The notes under the pieces: model-generated
Told to the model about the DNA's origin: nothing
The model's database searches: none
Seen by the model: only the letters and a program-made list of their open reading frames with translations
In this document: positions 49,500 to 60,526 of the stretch, piece by piece
How positions within the stretch are numbered: position 1 is the stretch's first letter
Layout of the letters: the number at the start of each line of letters is the position of its first letter
Assembly: GCF_042242105.1 (NCBI RefSeq)
Contig: NC_092026.1
Span: 20,184,191 to 20,248,190 of the forward strand
DNA: 64,000 nucleotides
Direction of reading: 5' to 3'
From: Pempheris klunzingeri
Lineage: Eukaryota; Chordata; Actinopteri; Acropomatiformes; Pempheridae
Position numbers and translations under genes: made by a program

Positions 49500-49889
49500 C
49501 ACATAAGCACAGGCATGCAGATGAAGGCCCTCATCACTACAGCACATGCACACACACACACACACACAACACACACAGTCACACACACACTGAAGTTCTC
49601 ATGCAATAGCAGCAACACTGTCATGCCACTCTCCTCTATCCACTGTGTCCCTTCAACACATTCAGCTATCCAATAAATGACTCTAACCCAGGCTGCTGCT
49701 GCTGCTGCTGTTGGAGGGCTCCAGCTGCAGCAGGGCGCTCTCACTCTCCTCCCCGGGAACGGAGCTCTCCGGCTCGGCTGTGCGCACCGGGGACGGGCCC
49801 TGGCTCCGCCGCGGCGACGGATCCTCCTCAAACACCAGCTTGAACTCGAACTCGCCCTCCTCCCAGCCCGAGCCCGGCGCGGCCCCCAT
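36341..49889 (-). CDS. nfatc4: Nuclear factor of activated T-cells, cytoplasmic 4 (NFATc4), 13 exons, complete
   Basis: NFATc4 is a transcription factor that enters the nucleus when calcineurin dephosphorylates it. Exons: 49688-49889, 45202-45362, 44006-44518, 43735-43910, 42799-42961, 42451-42551, 40885-40986, 39902-40089, 39608-39748, 39174-39229, 38928-39054, 37529-38251, 36341-36411, totalling 2724 bases (907 aa; human 902). The N-terminus [17 protein letters not shown] matches NFATc4. The calcineurin docking motif is PSIQIT (131-136). Ser-Pro motifs follow, with the basic signal KKRR (234-237) and SRRGS. The Rel homology domain starts near 351 with DNA-contact stretch [11 protein letters not shown] (382-392). 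The IPT/TIG domain ends near NGKRKRS. A Pro/Ser-rich activation region occupies exon 12. The end, [17 protein letters not shown], matches the conserved ITLEEVSEIIGRDL of human. Intron 4 uses a GC donor. Confidence 0.96.
39902..40089 (-). other. nfatc4: nfatc4 exon 8, Rel homology to IPT junction
   Basis: This exon encodes [20 protein letters not shown] and [16 protein letters not shown], the most strongly conserved stretch of NFAT proteins at the end of the N-terminal Rel domain. It is flanked by acceptor GTGTCGTAG and donor GTGAGTAG. It is listed separately because it anchors the orientation and frame of the whole model. Confidence 0.95.
40289..40766. mobile_element. Non-autonomous hAT-type element in nfatc4 intron 7
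   Basis: The ends are inverted (CAGAGATGGACA at the left, TGCCCATCTCTG at the right). They are flanked by near-identical 8-bp direct repeats, ACTGTAGA (40281-40288) and ACTGGAGA (40767-40774). Eight-base duplications are typical of hAT transposition. The 478-bp interior has no transposase frame. Confidence 0.7.
41225..41583 (+). repeat. Probable truncated LINE 3' end in nfatc4 intron 6
   Basis: The stretch carries CACTCTGTGCAATATATACA, a C9-10 run (near 41378-41386) and TTATACTTCCTCTTG. It ends GTAAATTTCCCCAACCATGG and CTAATAAAGGAACATCTTAT. This ending is typical of fish non-LTR elements. The opposite-strand frame is not a gene. Confidence 0.45.
41691..41926. mobile_element. Tc1/mariner-type MITE (236 bp) in nfatc4 intron 6
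   Basis: Perfect 24-bp terminal inverted repeats: left 41691-41714 beginning CACTGTTGCCCATAAAG, right 41903-41926 ending CTTTATGGGCAACAGTG. TA flanks both sides, the target duplication of this superfamily. The interior has no protein. Confidence 0.85.
46049..46268. mobile_element. Inverted-repeat interspersed element in nfatc4 intron 1
   Basis: The left end TTTAGCATATAGACTGGAAA and following CAGCTAATCTGGC pair imperfectly with the right end (GCCATGCTAGCTGTTTCCC, then TAGTGTTTATGCTAAGC). The left arm lacks a short poly-A stretch present in the right. The middle text (CAGCACCTCTGGGGCTAATT) recurs in fish spacers as I remember them. Confidence 0.5.
49082..49570. repeat. Cluster of GT and CA microsatellites
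   Basis: (GT)n lies at 49082-49108 and (CA)n at 49287-49306, 49461-49498 and 49548-49569, all within the first intron of nfatc4. The Cys/Val and His/Thr frames across them are artefacts. Confidence 0.95.
49692..49710 (-). repeat. nfatc4: CAG/CTG triplet run coding Ser at the end of nfatc4 exon 1
   Basis: Six AGC codons in a row encode Ser, ending only a few bases before the splice donor (CCTGG|GTTAGAG at 49687). Confidence 0.9.
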
Positions 49890-50400
49890 CGCCCTCCGGC
49901 AGCACAGACAGGATACAGATACAGTGATACAATCTTATCTTCCTTGCGACGCTTCAACGTCCTTGGTGCGCCTCGAAAAAGAAACTTTCCCGGATTTATT
50001 CCCAAAAGTTTTCTCTTTCTCCTAGGTGCGTGCCATAGCGCAAGTATCCCTCCTCTTGGAAGGTTTTGATGTAACTTCAGCAACTTTTCCACACGATGAG
50101 GACCGCTTCTTGCTCGGATACTTGCAGCTTTTTTCCAGCCCTCATGCCTTGCAGTGCATATCAAATCTTTTTCTCAGGATATCTCACAATCTTCTCCCCC
50201 CCCAAACATACCTCCCAGACGCAGCCGGGTCTTTCATTCTTGCTCCATCGCCATCCCTAAAGCTTCTTCTTCCCCGGCCAGGACAGAGGGAGGAGGAGAA
50301 AAAAAAGTTTATAAAATATTTTTGTCGTCCTTTACCCTTAATTGCCTTTGGGTGGGTTTCCCAGCTCCAGTTGGTCCGTTACTCATTCCCCATAGGACCT
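49890..50400 (-). promoter_or_regulatory. nfatc4: nfatc4 5' UTR and promoter region
   Basis: This CpG-containing stretch is upstream of the nfatc4 ATG (49889), which sits in GGGGGCCGCG-like context. No TATA box could be placed. The frames at 49677-50069 and 50026-50540 are shadows in GC-rich sequence. Confidence 0.4.
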
Positions 50401-50859
50401 TGTGCGTGTCAGTCATGAATCCCCCCTGCCCAACCTCCAGCCTCCCTCCTCTCCCCTCCTCACTCACTCTGGAGGTTTCTCCTTTAGTCAAACTCACGTC
50501 ACAGTCATTTAATACACCAAAACATACATCAAACTCTTAAAAAACACCTTTTCTTTACATCCTACATCTTATTTTACATCATCTAAACATCATTTTCTGG
50601 TGTCAGATTTAGGTTTAGCTCCATATAATCCTCAGCATCAATAACTTTTTTTTTTTTTTTTAACACATTTAAGTCCAAAACATTAATGATTATTATTCCA
50701 GTCATGAGCAGGACTCATGGCAAGCAGCTCACTGTCTAAAAAACCTGCCATTGTAGGCCGGCTGCATGGCCACCAGGGCTGAGATGTTAACTGTCAGTTA
50801 GTGAACATAAGAGGGCCTATTTCCTGTGGCGATGAACAAGACAGCCCCCCTTTTTTGGC

Positions 50860-51190
50860 TGTCACTCTTCCCTCTCCTCCCCCTTTACGTCTTCTTCTTC
50901 TTCTTTTTTTTTTATTTGCCCCACTCCTCCTTCCTCTCTGCTCCCCACCAACCCCTCCTCGTCCCTCCTTCTCAAGAGTCTCCCCTCCTTCCTCCTTTCC
51001 TCTCCACCAAAGATCTGTTTCTCATTATCCTCTGTAGTCTGCTCTCTGTCTGAGTCAGGAGACGAAAAACTTAAATAAACACTCTCTCTCCGGCTCTCTC
51101 TGCTTCAGTCCAGCTCCTTAACCACCCCCTCCCCTCCTCCTCCTCACTCCCTCATTTCGACCCCCTCCTCAGTCCTCCTTCCTCGCCCTC
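50860..51190 (+). repeat. Pyrimidine-rich tract upstream of nfatc4
   Basis: About 330 bases dominated by C and T on this strand, with CTT and CCT runs (around 50880-50920 and 51120-51185). It lies about 1 kb upstream of the nfatc4 start codon. The frames over it are low complexity. Confidence 0.7.
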
Positions 51191-54100
51191 CTCTGATTCT
51201 CACAATCATCAGGCGTATGTTGTACTGGCGTGTAACTGGGAGCCTGTTTCACTCTCCCTGTCATTCTCTGGGGGTTGTGTGGGCAGGCCTTGGATCCTGG
51301 ACTGGTCTCAAGATGTTGCAGTCTGCTTGGGGAGAGAAAAAAAAAGTGCCTCCAGCAGGACCGACGCAAGCATTTTTGAGGCCAAAGGCAGAATCTGATA
51401 ACCCATACCCCGACCAAACCCCCATATGGCCCCATCGGCCACTATAACAAAATTAAGGAGAGTGCACATTTCCTAAACACAAGCAGCAAAACAGGAATCC
51501 AAAGGGAATTCAGTTTGTTTGTCGGGTCGTCTGTTTGTTTGGAGGCTCTTATGCAGCTATTAATTTTGCTATTTGCAGCGAATAATTCACTTGCATTATG
51601 TCACATTCAATGGCCAGTGTTGGTGTGGAGGTGTTGGGCACCACTGAGAAGATACCAAATACACAGTAGCACATAACTATAAGTATATGTACTTTAATTT
51701 TCTAATATACCATGGTCCGGATGAATACTCGGCTCTGATTGGCTGCTGGGTGTGGGTTAAAAAGTGATAATGGACACCTACTAAGTAGTTTCAGTCAGTC
51801 TGTCTGTGCACTGTCTAAATTGATTAATTGCACTGGCTGGAGTAACCATAACAACAGGGCCACAGTCAGAGCCTCTGTTTACAATTTGTTGCGACACGTC
51901 ACCGAGCTAACATTAGCTTATTTCTAACAGTGAGTGTGACTGTAACGCTGGTCAGTCTGTGTCTCATCCTCTGAGCACCACGAGATGGAGACTGTAACAC
52001 ACAAGCTGCAGGAAGTAGACTGGACCGCTCTGAGACTGTATCACATAATCGTTCTCTGATCGCGTCCTTGAACAGTTTACACATTAGTGATTTCCATTCA
52101 AGCCTGTGATCTGGAGCTTTTGTCGGCAATCTTGTAAAACTCAGCACAAGCAATCATCTCACAATCAGCCTGCAGCTGAATTCAGGCTGCAGCGACAGTA
52201 GCGTTACACACGGCCGATCATTTGTCTGTGACATGGTTGGTTAACTAGCTATTGTTACTGTTGCTGTTGAACATACTGTGAAATTATATTTACTGTTTTA
52301 TCTCTTATTTCATTATTACTTTTCTTTTCTTTCTTTCTATCTTATGATACAGGAAAAGATTAAATGCAACATTGCAGATGTTAAAATCCATCACATTTAA
52401 AGTGGCTTTACTCAGTTAAAACTAATTTACAGCAAGTTACAGCAGCAGGACCACATTACAGTAAACAGGAATAATGAACAGAAACAAAACAGCAAAATCT
52501 AAACAGCCACACAAACATCAGCACATTAGCCTTTTAGCATGTCCTCTTGAGTATACCACCCCCACTGTTTGCAGCACATAATGAAAATATGATTAAATAA
52601 ATCTTTGAATCTCGACACAGGATATTACAACTCCTTAAAGTTATGACGGCAATCATTTTCACCATCTAAACAATCACAAGGTAAACAAAAGTAAGTAATC
52701 AAGTAAGCAGTTGCTTGCATTTGACTGGACGTCCCAGCGCTTCGCTGGATTACGTCACACTGAGTCGTGGAAAAAAACCTTTTTAGCCAGAGCCCTCTGC
52801 ATTGGGCCATAGTGGAAACTAACTAGTAGGTCTACATTTACTCAAGTCCTGCACTGAAGTACAATTTTAAGGTGCTTTCTGCTACTTTATAGTTTTTACT
52901 CCACTGCATTGATTTGGTAACTTTAGGTATTAGTAAGTTTAAGTATATTTTTAATTATATTTTAAGGCTAATTTAGCAGTTTTACTTAAGTAAAATTCTA
53001 AATGCATGACATTAACTGAGTAACAGATAATTTCTACATATTGGTATTGCTTTATTTTGTGACATTTTTAATTAATTTTCCTAGAGATATTTGTCAGCAC
53101 TGGCATGCTAATGTTACCGAACAACAAAAATGTACCCCAGAGCCCAGTTTCTCCGCTGTTTGCGTTTCAATACAGCTGAAATCATAATTTATTATTAATC
53201 TCATTGACATATTTCTCTGGTGAAGCTGTCAGACAGATGATGAGTATTCAGCAGTGATTTGACTGCGGCTCATTAATGATACCTTTTAACCAGACGAACA
53301 GCAACTCCTTGGCTACTGCGCTCCATCAAATTTCAAGTTGTTGCCGGGAGCTGGAGTTAGTGAGGAAAAAGAAAGGCAGACAGCAAGGTGGGCTCAGGAG
53401 GTTTTTGGTGGGCAAGGAGAGTCAGCTTACTGGACGGCTGGAGGTCACATGATCAGCGGACCCCCTTATGACATCATAAAGGGAGCCAAACCTAAACACT
53501 GTCTCAGGAAACAGAGACAGTAACTGGGTTTACAGAAGTGGCTAAAAAAGCTGTTTTGGCTTTGTGTGTTTTTATATGTGATCGAACACTGAATGCTGAG
53601 GTAACTTCTTACATGCAGGTACAGTATGTGGGCATATTTTCAGCTGTTCAGACTAGGAGCCTGGAAAGTTTTGGAGGGTTGTGAAACTGAGGAGTTGAAT
53701 GGCTAATAAACTGTTTAAAGGACTGGCTGCAATGTGATGGATGAGTGCAACACACAGGAGGAACTGCTGAGTGTCAAGTTTATAGGAGGAGGAGAAGTGG
53801 AGGAAGTGATTCCTGTGCACGTGTTGCCATCGTGTGGTCAGAGAAAGTTTTATTGTAATTTTCCACAACAGTCCACTCTGCTTTCATAGCCGAAGGGTTC
53901 AGATTATTGAAAGTGCTGAACATATTTCACAACTCGACTCCTGACACATTGATGTGAGTCAGAGAGAGACGGAATGCATTTCTGTCATTTTCAGTGTAAA
54001 GGGAACTGAACCACACCCTCCCTCACCTCCTAACAGACATAATTTACAGTGCCCTTCAAAAATGTGGCAACAACTGACATGATTTCTGTATTTTAGCTAG

Positions 54101-55790
54101 TATTTTCCAAATACTCTTATTCAATAAGTAAAAAAAAACACCACAAATACATAACAAAACAATGATAACACAATTTTCAGAGGTTATGTGTTTGTTGGTC
54201 TCAGAAAAGGAAGTTACAGTTTCCTATGACTGTAAATGACTTGTTCAAGTCATTATATCTATATGCTTTATATTCTATATGCTTCTTTACATTGTGGATG
54301 AGCTGACTGACCCCCACGGCTACCAATCCTGATGTCTTAATTTAGCAGAACACAGCTTGCACAATAAAAACATCCATCCCTGTTTGTTAGATTATTACAT
54401 TTTTGTAGTTGTACTGTTTACTTTGCTAACTTGCAACATGTCAAAGACTAAGCCAGTCAGTCTGTCGGCTCACTCCACCACTTTGGTGAAATACCTCAAC
54501 AACTGTGTAGCAGACTGCCACCAGTTTTCTGTATATGTTCATGACACCCAGAGGATGACTTTGGTGATCCCTTAAAGTTTAACCATCACGTTTCCCACGT
54601 CATTGTGAGTATTTTGCATGTTGACGTTAACGTTTTGTATCACAGAGCAGGTAGCGCGGCTGCAGAATGTTTGACTATCAAGCTCTGCGTTTACATTTGA
54701 GGACAAGTGATCAAGTTATATTCATTGCATGATTAAGAAGCCTTAGGCTGATTAGGTGCAGAACTTTCCATATTTCCATAATGTTATCTTACTATCAAAT
54801 TACTCTTTTTTTTACTTAAGAAAAAAAGAGAAATTAGTTACAGATCAGAGTAACTTATTAAGATATTTGGGAATTACACTTATGAGTCTTCATCCTAATT
54901 TTTTCTCAGACTTCACAAACTCACTCAGGAGCCACAAAGGCATTTATACTGGCTTTATTTTTTTTTATGCATTCATACTCTCACCATACACTGATGTTTG
55001 AGCTCCCCTTTAATCAACTGAAACACAGCTTTTAAGGCAACGTTTCAAAGTGATTAAGAATTGAGTGTTTGGTTTAGATCATTACTGTAATTGATTCTGG
55101 GTTCAGCTCCTCCATTACAGCTGCTTGCCGGCTAACACAGATCAGAGACAACTATCAGATAAAGCTGTCTAAGGTTGTGTCCGATCTGTGAGAGTGAAAA
55201 TGCATGAATGTGAGCCATGACGTCACTGAACAAGGGCACGTGACCTTCCCTTTCTCACCCACTCAGTCCTGGAGCTTCAGCTTTGAGCGTCTCCACATTT
55301 CTCCACTTCTTCCCTGTTTCCAGCATTCCTCTCTGACTTGTACAAACTAGTGAGTGCGAGAGTTTTATGTGAATGTGCGTGTACCTGTGTGTGTTATCTG
55401 TATGCATGTTTGCGCTTGTGTGCCCAGCATCCATGTCACAGGGTGCTTGTGCAAGAATTTTAATCACCTATACTCCTCTGTTCCCTCAGATTACGCAACA
55501 TTTGAGTCACAGAGCGGGAAAAGTGCCTCAGGACACACAAGTTAGCATTGATACTTGACATTTTGAGACATATTTTCAGAAAGAATACAGGTTTGTTTAC
55601 ATCTATATCTATAGATACTTGACATACACAACACTATATATGGAGATGAATGTACAGTAAGACAGAGGGAGGGAGAGTGAGAGTTTTAAAGGAGGACACA
55701 CCTCTCCGCCTCCCTCCGTCTTACAACAGCATGTTGCAGCCTGTGGGACAGGATGTAATTCAGTTTATTATGAACTGAGCTAACAGAGAT
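51191..55790. other. Spacer between nfatc4 and the GPCR gene
   Basis: No gene is supported. A fragment of the interspersed repeat also seen at 29.4 kb lies at about 54480-54590 (CACCCAGAGGATGACTTTGG). The short frames, for example 53338-53523, have no recognisable product. Confidence 0.5.
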
Positions 55791-55800
55791 CGCCACACAC

Positions 55801-55895
55801 ATGGGACTGTCTGTAAGAGCTGGACAAAGCGGCAGAGCAGCAGCAGGAGAAATGAACCTGACACATGTCACAGAGACACATCAAGTCCTGGAAAG
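55801..55895 (+). CDS. Candidate upstream coding exon of the leukotriene receptor-like gene
   Basis: An open frame from ATG 55801 (second ATG at 55852 in a good context, GAGAAATGA) runs to donor AAAG|GTCAGT at 55896. Splicing it to the acceptor at 57722 keeps the reading frame into the receptor. This would add MNLTHVTETHQVLERIRNSS (21 residues before the downstream Met), or 17 more from the first ATG. It contains an NLT glycosylation sequon, compatible with an extracellular N-terminus. It may equally be untranslated. It rests on splice signals and frame only. Confidence 0.35.
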
Positions 55896-57741
55896 GTCAG
55901 TCACACTTGGATATTTACAGGAAAACTCTCAGTATCTTGATGACGTATTGACATTTATTCCTTCAGTCTCTCTCTGTCACATTTTACCAACATCACCGTC
56001 TTTCCTACTCTTTCTTCCATCTTGAGACAAGAATTTACTTTTCTTGACTTGATTATTTACAAGAAATAGATTTATTACAAACCTGTGACTCATTATTTTA
56101 AGACTTTGGTGCGCAAGCCGATCCATAGCTGTTACTTTACTGGCAAACAGAGTTTATGGAGGGAGCACGAGAACAACCCGTTTGCGGGGTTTTGTTGCTC
56201 AAAATTGTCAAAAATGATCATTTGCAGCAAAAGAACCTCTTATTTCTTCCCATGTGTCAGGTTCTCTTGCATATACGTTTACAGTCCTTAGTTTGTCATT
56301 TAAGCATAAATGACATTTGATTTTTTTCTCCTTACTGCACTTTGTTCATCACACACGCTTATGTTACACAGAATTTTTGTTTTGACCTGAATTGACAGAC
56401 ATATAGGCATCTTTAAACTGTTCTCCACTTGACAACATCAGCATGTTTCTTAAATTTGGCTTTCTGCTACGGAATTTTTTTTTATAATATTGATGTAAGG
56501 TTTTGATTCATTATGTTTATTCGTTCGCGCTCGTATAAAGGCATCAGGGGAAAATAAACAGTTTGTATTATTGTGCCCAGAACAAGGAAATTCTGACTAA
56601 ATCAGGAAATAAGGACTTGATGTCTAGTTCTCACAAAAGGAAATGTGGTTTTTGTGGATATCATATCATTGAAGTCCTCTCTCCATCGCATATGTTTAAT
56701 ATCTCTGAGTTGGCATATACAAGGATAAAACATCTTTAAAACATCTGTGCTATCATCGCAGGGAACTGGTATCCTTGTGGCAGGACAGTGAGAGAATAGA
56801 GATGATTGAGGACAAGACAATAGAAATCAAAGTGGATCCAAGATGTGTCGAAATACTGCTCTTCTTTGCTAATGTTTGGCATGTTTTAGCATGCTGCCTC
56901 AGAGTTTGACGTGCACTGTTGGCTGCAGAATTTAATGTGAATATTTTGGAGGCTGCGTCAGGGTGGCAGTTGTCCTATAGCTCTGGGAACAGCCTTTGTA
57001 CCAGTGGTGAATAACATTTTGTAATGTTTATCTTCAATTACAGCTGTATATTTTCTCCAGACCATCACCATCTTTGTCTACAGAAAGGAAATAGCTTATA
57101 TTTCTTTTCTGTATTTTCTATCATTTGTCTTTGTTTTTTTACTACCTGTTGTCATCATTCACACAATAAAGAGGAAGTTAATTTTAACTGCCTTTTCCTC
57201 TCAACATTATAGAAGACTGATGCAATGGCAGTCCACACGACACACACTTGTGATTTTTATCAAAGCTTGTTCCAAAAAAAAGTTATTGAGGCAGATTGTG
57301 GAAGACCGTGATAGCAGAGCGAAGAAAGATCCTCAGAAAGCAATTATAGGAAGCTCTGAAAAGAGATGAGGCAGTCTGTGTCTCAAACAGACCTAAGAAG
57401 TTCAGAAAAACATCTGCAGGCTGTTAATAACAAACTGTGTGCAGCATGCTGCATCTCGTGCAAATAGAAGAGAGGATATCGTCCTCCCACAGTGTCTCGG
57501 GCAGGTCAGGACAGAAACACCATCCCAACTAATGCAATTAATGCAAATACAAGTTCAGAAAATACAATAAATATTTGATTTCAATCATATATCCAAGCAT
57601 AGATACAAACTTCAATCATGACACCCAAACCTGTGCAATATAAACAATCCCACACCTCCCTTTACTTAAGGTGTATGGATCAGCGTCCCCTTTAAGGTTT
57701 TAACTTTGTCTCTCGTCCTCAGGATAAGAAATTCTTCTAGC

Positions 57742-60526
57742 ATGAAGAACTTAAATAATTCCTACTTAGCCTCCAACTTCAACAGCACTGAGGATGACAG
57801 CGTTGTGAGCAATGACTACTCCACGGCCCTGGGTGCTTTCATCCTCAGCTTGGTCTTGCTCCTGGGCGTCCCCGGCAACCTCTTCATCGTCTGGAGCATC
57901 CTGGCGCGCATCCGACGACGCTCGGTCACCACCCTCCTCATTCTCAACTTGGCGTGCGCTGACGGCTTCCTCATGGCCCTCACCATCTTCTTCATCATCT
58001 ACCTGGCCCAACAGACGTGGGTCTTCGGGAACGTCATGTGTAAAGGCGTGTTCTACCTGTGCAACGCCAACATGTACGCCTCCATCTTTCTGATCACGCT
58101 GATGAGTGTGCACAGGCTGGTGGCCGTGGTGATGCCGAGGAGACTGTCCTACCTGGTCAGCAGGAAGATCGTGAGGAGGGTGCTCATAGGCATGTGGGTG
58201 CTGGTGATGATCATTTCTATCCCCTCACTGGTGTTTCGAGACATGAGAAAGGACAAAGACGAGTTGAATAAGAATAGATGGGTGTGCGCGCCTAATCACA
58301 CCTTGCCTCGATATGTAAGTAAACTAGGGCTCCAGCAAACTGTTATTTTCATCATTTCATCTACCTGATAAATAGTTTGGTCAAAAGCAAATCACAGTTT
58401 CCTACAGGCCAGTTTTTACCAGTAGATTCCTATAAATCACACACGGCACCTGTAAAGGTTCCCTGTGGAGTTTTAGACCTCTAGTATCACCATGGAGCTG
58501 TTTTTCTGCATGAGTGATGCGATTTACAATCTTACCAATCATGACGCACTATTCCTCTGATCAGCATGAGCTACAATGCACCAACAAAGGAGATGAACAC
58601 TGCATGCTAGTAAACATGGATGTAGACAATGCAGGATTTAAAATACTTTAAATAATGGGTTTGCAAAGTTAGACATCATAGATACAGACATGAGTTTTGG
58701 TGAGTAGCGGTGAACGTAAACATAACTTTTGCTTGCTTGTTTGTTTACAAGAAAATTCCACAGAGCTGCTATCAGTAAAATGCCCTGTTTGTCTGTCAAG
58801 ACCAGTTATTATACAGTACAGCTCAAGAGACCTCAGCAAGCTGTTGTTGCAGTTCAGCCCACTGTTTCTTTCTCCATTAATATTAACTAAAATGCTCCAC
58901 AGAAGAACAAAATGACAGATATGCAGCTGTAACACGTCCTAGGTCCTAAGAGAATAGGTCAATTGAGGGGAACAAACAGAGCACGGCTTTAAACAATGAG
59001 TTCCTGATTTTTCTCATGCAGATTTTGATTGATGTAATTCTTCCTGTTGACACTTGTTATTAAGACATCCCTTCCAGCAATGTAAGTAATGGGGGATGAA
59101 ATCCACTTTTTATGCAAAAATCTTTCTGCATTGAGGTTCAGTGAAGGTTTCATATTAACAACTATATGAATATTCAGTGTGTTTTCCTGCTCTGCCTTGT
59201 TTTGACAGATCCATTCATGTCTATAGAAATTTGTGCAGTTATCACAGTGAGCACATCTATTTTGTCTCCTCCTGAATGCAGGTGAGGTTTCAGTATGCCT
59301 TTGAGACGGTGGCGGGCTTCATTCTTCCTTATACAGTCATCATCATCAGCTATGTCCTCATCCTGAGACGTCTGAGGCAGACCAAGTTCCACAGAAAGGT
59401 CCGCAGCGAGAAACTCATCCTGGCTATTGTGGTGACGTTTGGCCTTTTCTGGCTGCCGTACCACGTCATTAACATGGTGCAGGTGTGTGTTCAGGGTGTC
59501 ATTTATCACAGGATGTGCTAACTCCTGCTTTTGTATCAATGATCTGAGCTTTTGAATGAACGCTGTTTATGTTTTGTACCTTCTAAGGTGGCAGCTCAGT
59601 GGTACCCAACCACATCCAAAACACGAGATACGTGAGTATTCACAGTTTTCATCTTCTCAAGCTGAATGTGCCTTAGTTTAACTGACATGTTACTTGATTT
59701 ACTAGCGTTAAAAGGGTTGGTTGTTTTATAGAGAACCTGATATTAAGGGTTTTGCTTGATGTTAAATTTGAGAAAACCTGATTAATTTCCACACATCTTG
59801 TAGTTGCCTTATGTGTCTTTGTGTTTGTTTTGTGTCCTTGTTTTCTCTCTTCGTGGTCTTTTTATATCTCTTTGTGATCATTTACTGCATCTTTGTGTGT
59901 CTTTTGAGTCTCTTTGTAGTCATTTACTGTGTCTGCATTTTTTTGTCTCTTTGTAGTCATTTTGTGTGGCTTTGTAATTGCTTTTGCTTCTCTGTGGCCA
60001 TTTTGTGTCTCAGGTTTATGTTTCTTTAGGGGTTTTCTTATCTCTTTGTGGTTTTTTTCTCTGTGTTTTCTCATCTCTTTGCAGTCATTTTGTATGTCTT
60101 TGTAGACCCGGTGCGCCCATTCAGAGATCCATCGATACATTTATAGAATTTCATATCTATTAGCTACCAAACTTCAATTTAATTTTTCACCATACTTAAG
60201 TATAACAGTATGTAGTCGTAGTCTAACATGTTGTGTTCATCTGCAGTTTGGACCACATCACCCAGTCCAGTCGTGCAGTGACGTCGGCTTTGGCCTTCAT
60301 CAGCAGCTGTGCCAATCCTGTCCTCTACACCTTCGCAGGGAAGTCGTACATCAAGCAGAACGGCCTCGCCTTCATGGCTCGGCTCTTTGAGGGTACATCG
60401 ATGGACCAAACGGGAAACAAAAAGAGTCGTGTCATGGGTAAAGACACTGTGGGAGCCAGTAATGTTGACTCCACGCCCAGCACTGGAACTCCTACTTTAC
60501 AATACAAAACGGGAGATGAACATTGA
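57742..60526 (+). CDS. ltb4r: Leukotriene B4 receptor-like class A GPCR, four coding exons
   Basis: BLT receptors are Gi/Gq-coupled plasma-membrane receptors for the chemoattractant LTB4. Exons: 57742-58314, 59282-59482, 59588-59631, 60247-60526, totalling 1098 bases (365 aa; human BLT1 352). Seen are an extracellular N-terminus with NNS and NST sequons and TM1 with GVPGN. TM2 carries LNLACADG. CKGVFYLCNANMYAS leads into TM3, and the ECL2 Cys (RWVCAPN) would form the disulphide. TM6 has FWLPYHVIN and TM7 NPVLY, followed by ARLFEGT as in the family. The DRY position reads VHR, so Asp is replaced by His (residue 124). Features of both BLT1 and BLT2 are present, so the paralogue is uncertain. 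Position next to nfatc4 matches human LTB4R/LTB4R2. The start is the first Met after the acceptor at 57722. Confidence 0.85.
59800..60108 (+). repeat. Degenerate minisatellite in receptor intron 3
   Basis: Loosely repeated units of about 22 bases resemble TTTGTGTCTCTTTGTAGTCA. They fill most of the intron between 59631 and 60247. The frames over it are repeat artefacts. Confidence 0.75.

Larger units (their letters stand above)
45363..49687 (-). other. nfatc4: nfatc4 intron 1
   Basis: A 4.3-kb intron without supported exons. It holds the inverted-repeat element at 46049-46268 and a cluster of GT/CA microsatellites near its start. The remainder shows nothing I recognise. Confidence 0.6.

Noticed and set aside
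49499-50164. 221-codon minus-strand frame over nfatc4 exon 1
   Set aside because: It reads exon 1 in another frame, then runs through a CA microsatellite. Arg/Ala/Pro-rich composition reflects GC content, and the true frame matches NFATc4.
49677-50540. Plus-strand frames of 104-130 codons upstream of and over nfatc4 exon 1
   Set aside because: They are antisense shadows of GC-rich promoter and exon sequence, with no splice sites or recognisable domains.
53338-53523. 61-codon plus-strand frame as a small gene
   Set aside because: There is no recognisable protein, promoter or splice signal, and the length is expected by chance.
57766-58113. 115-codon minus-strand frame antisense to the receptor
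   Set aside because: It is the antisense of transmembrane codons and has no independent support.
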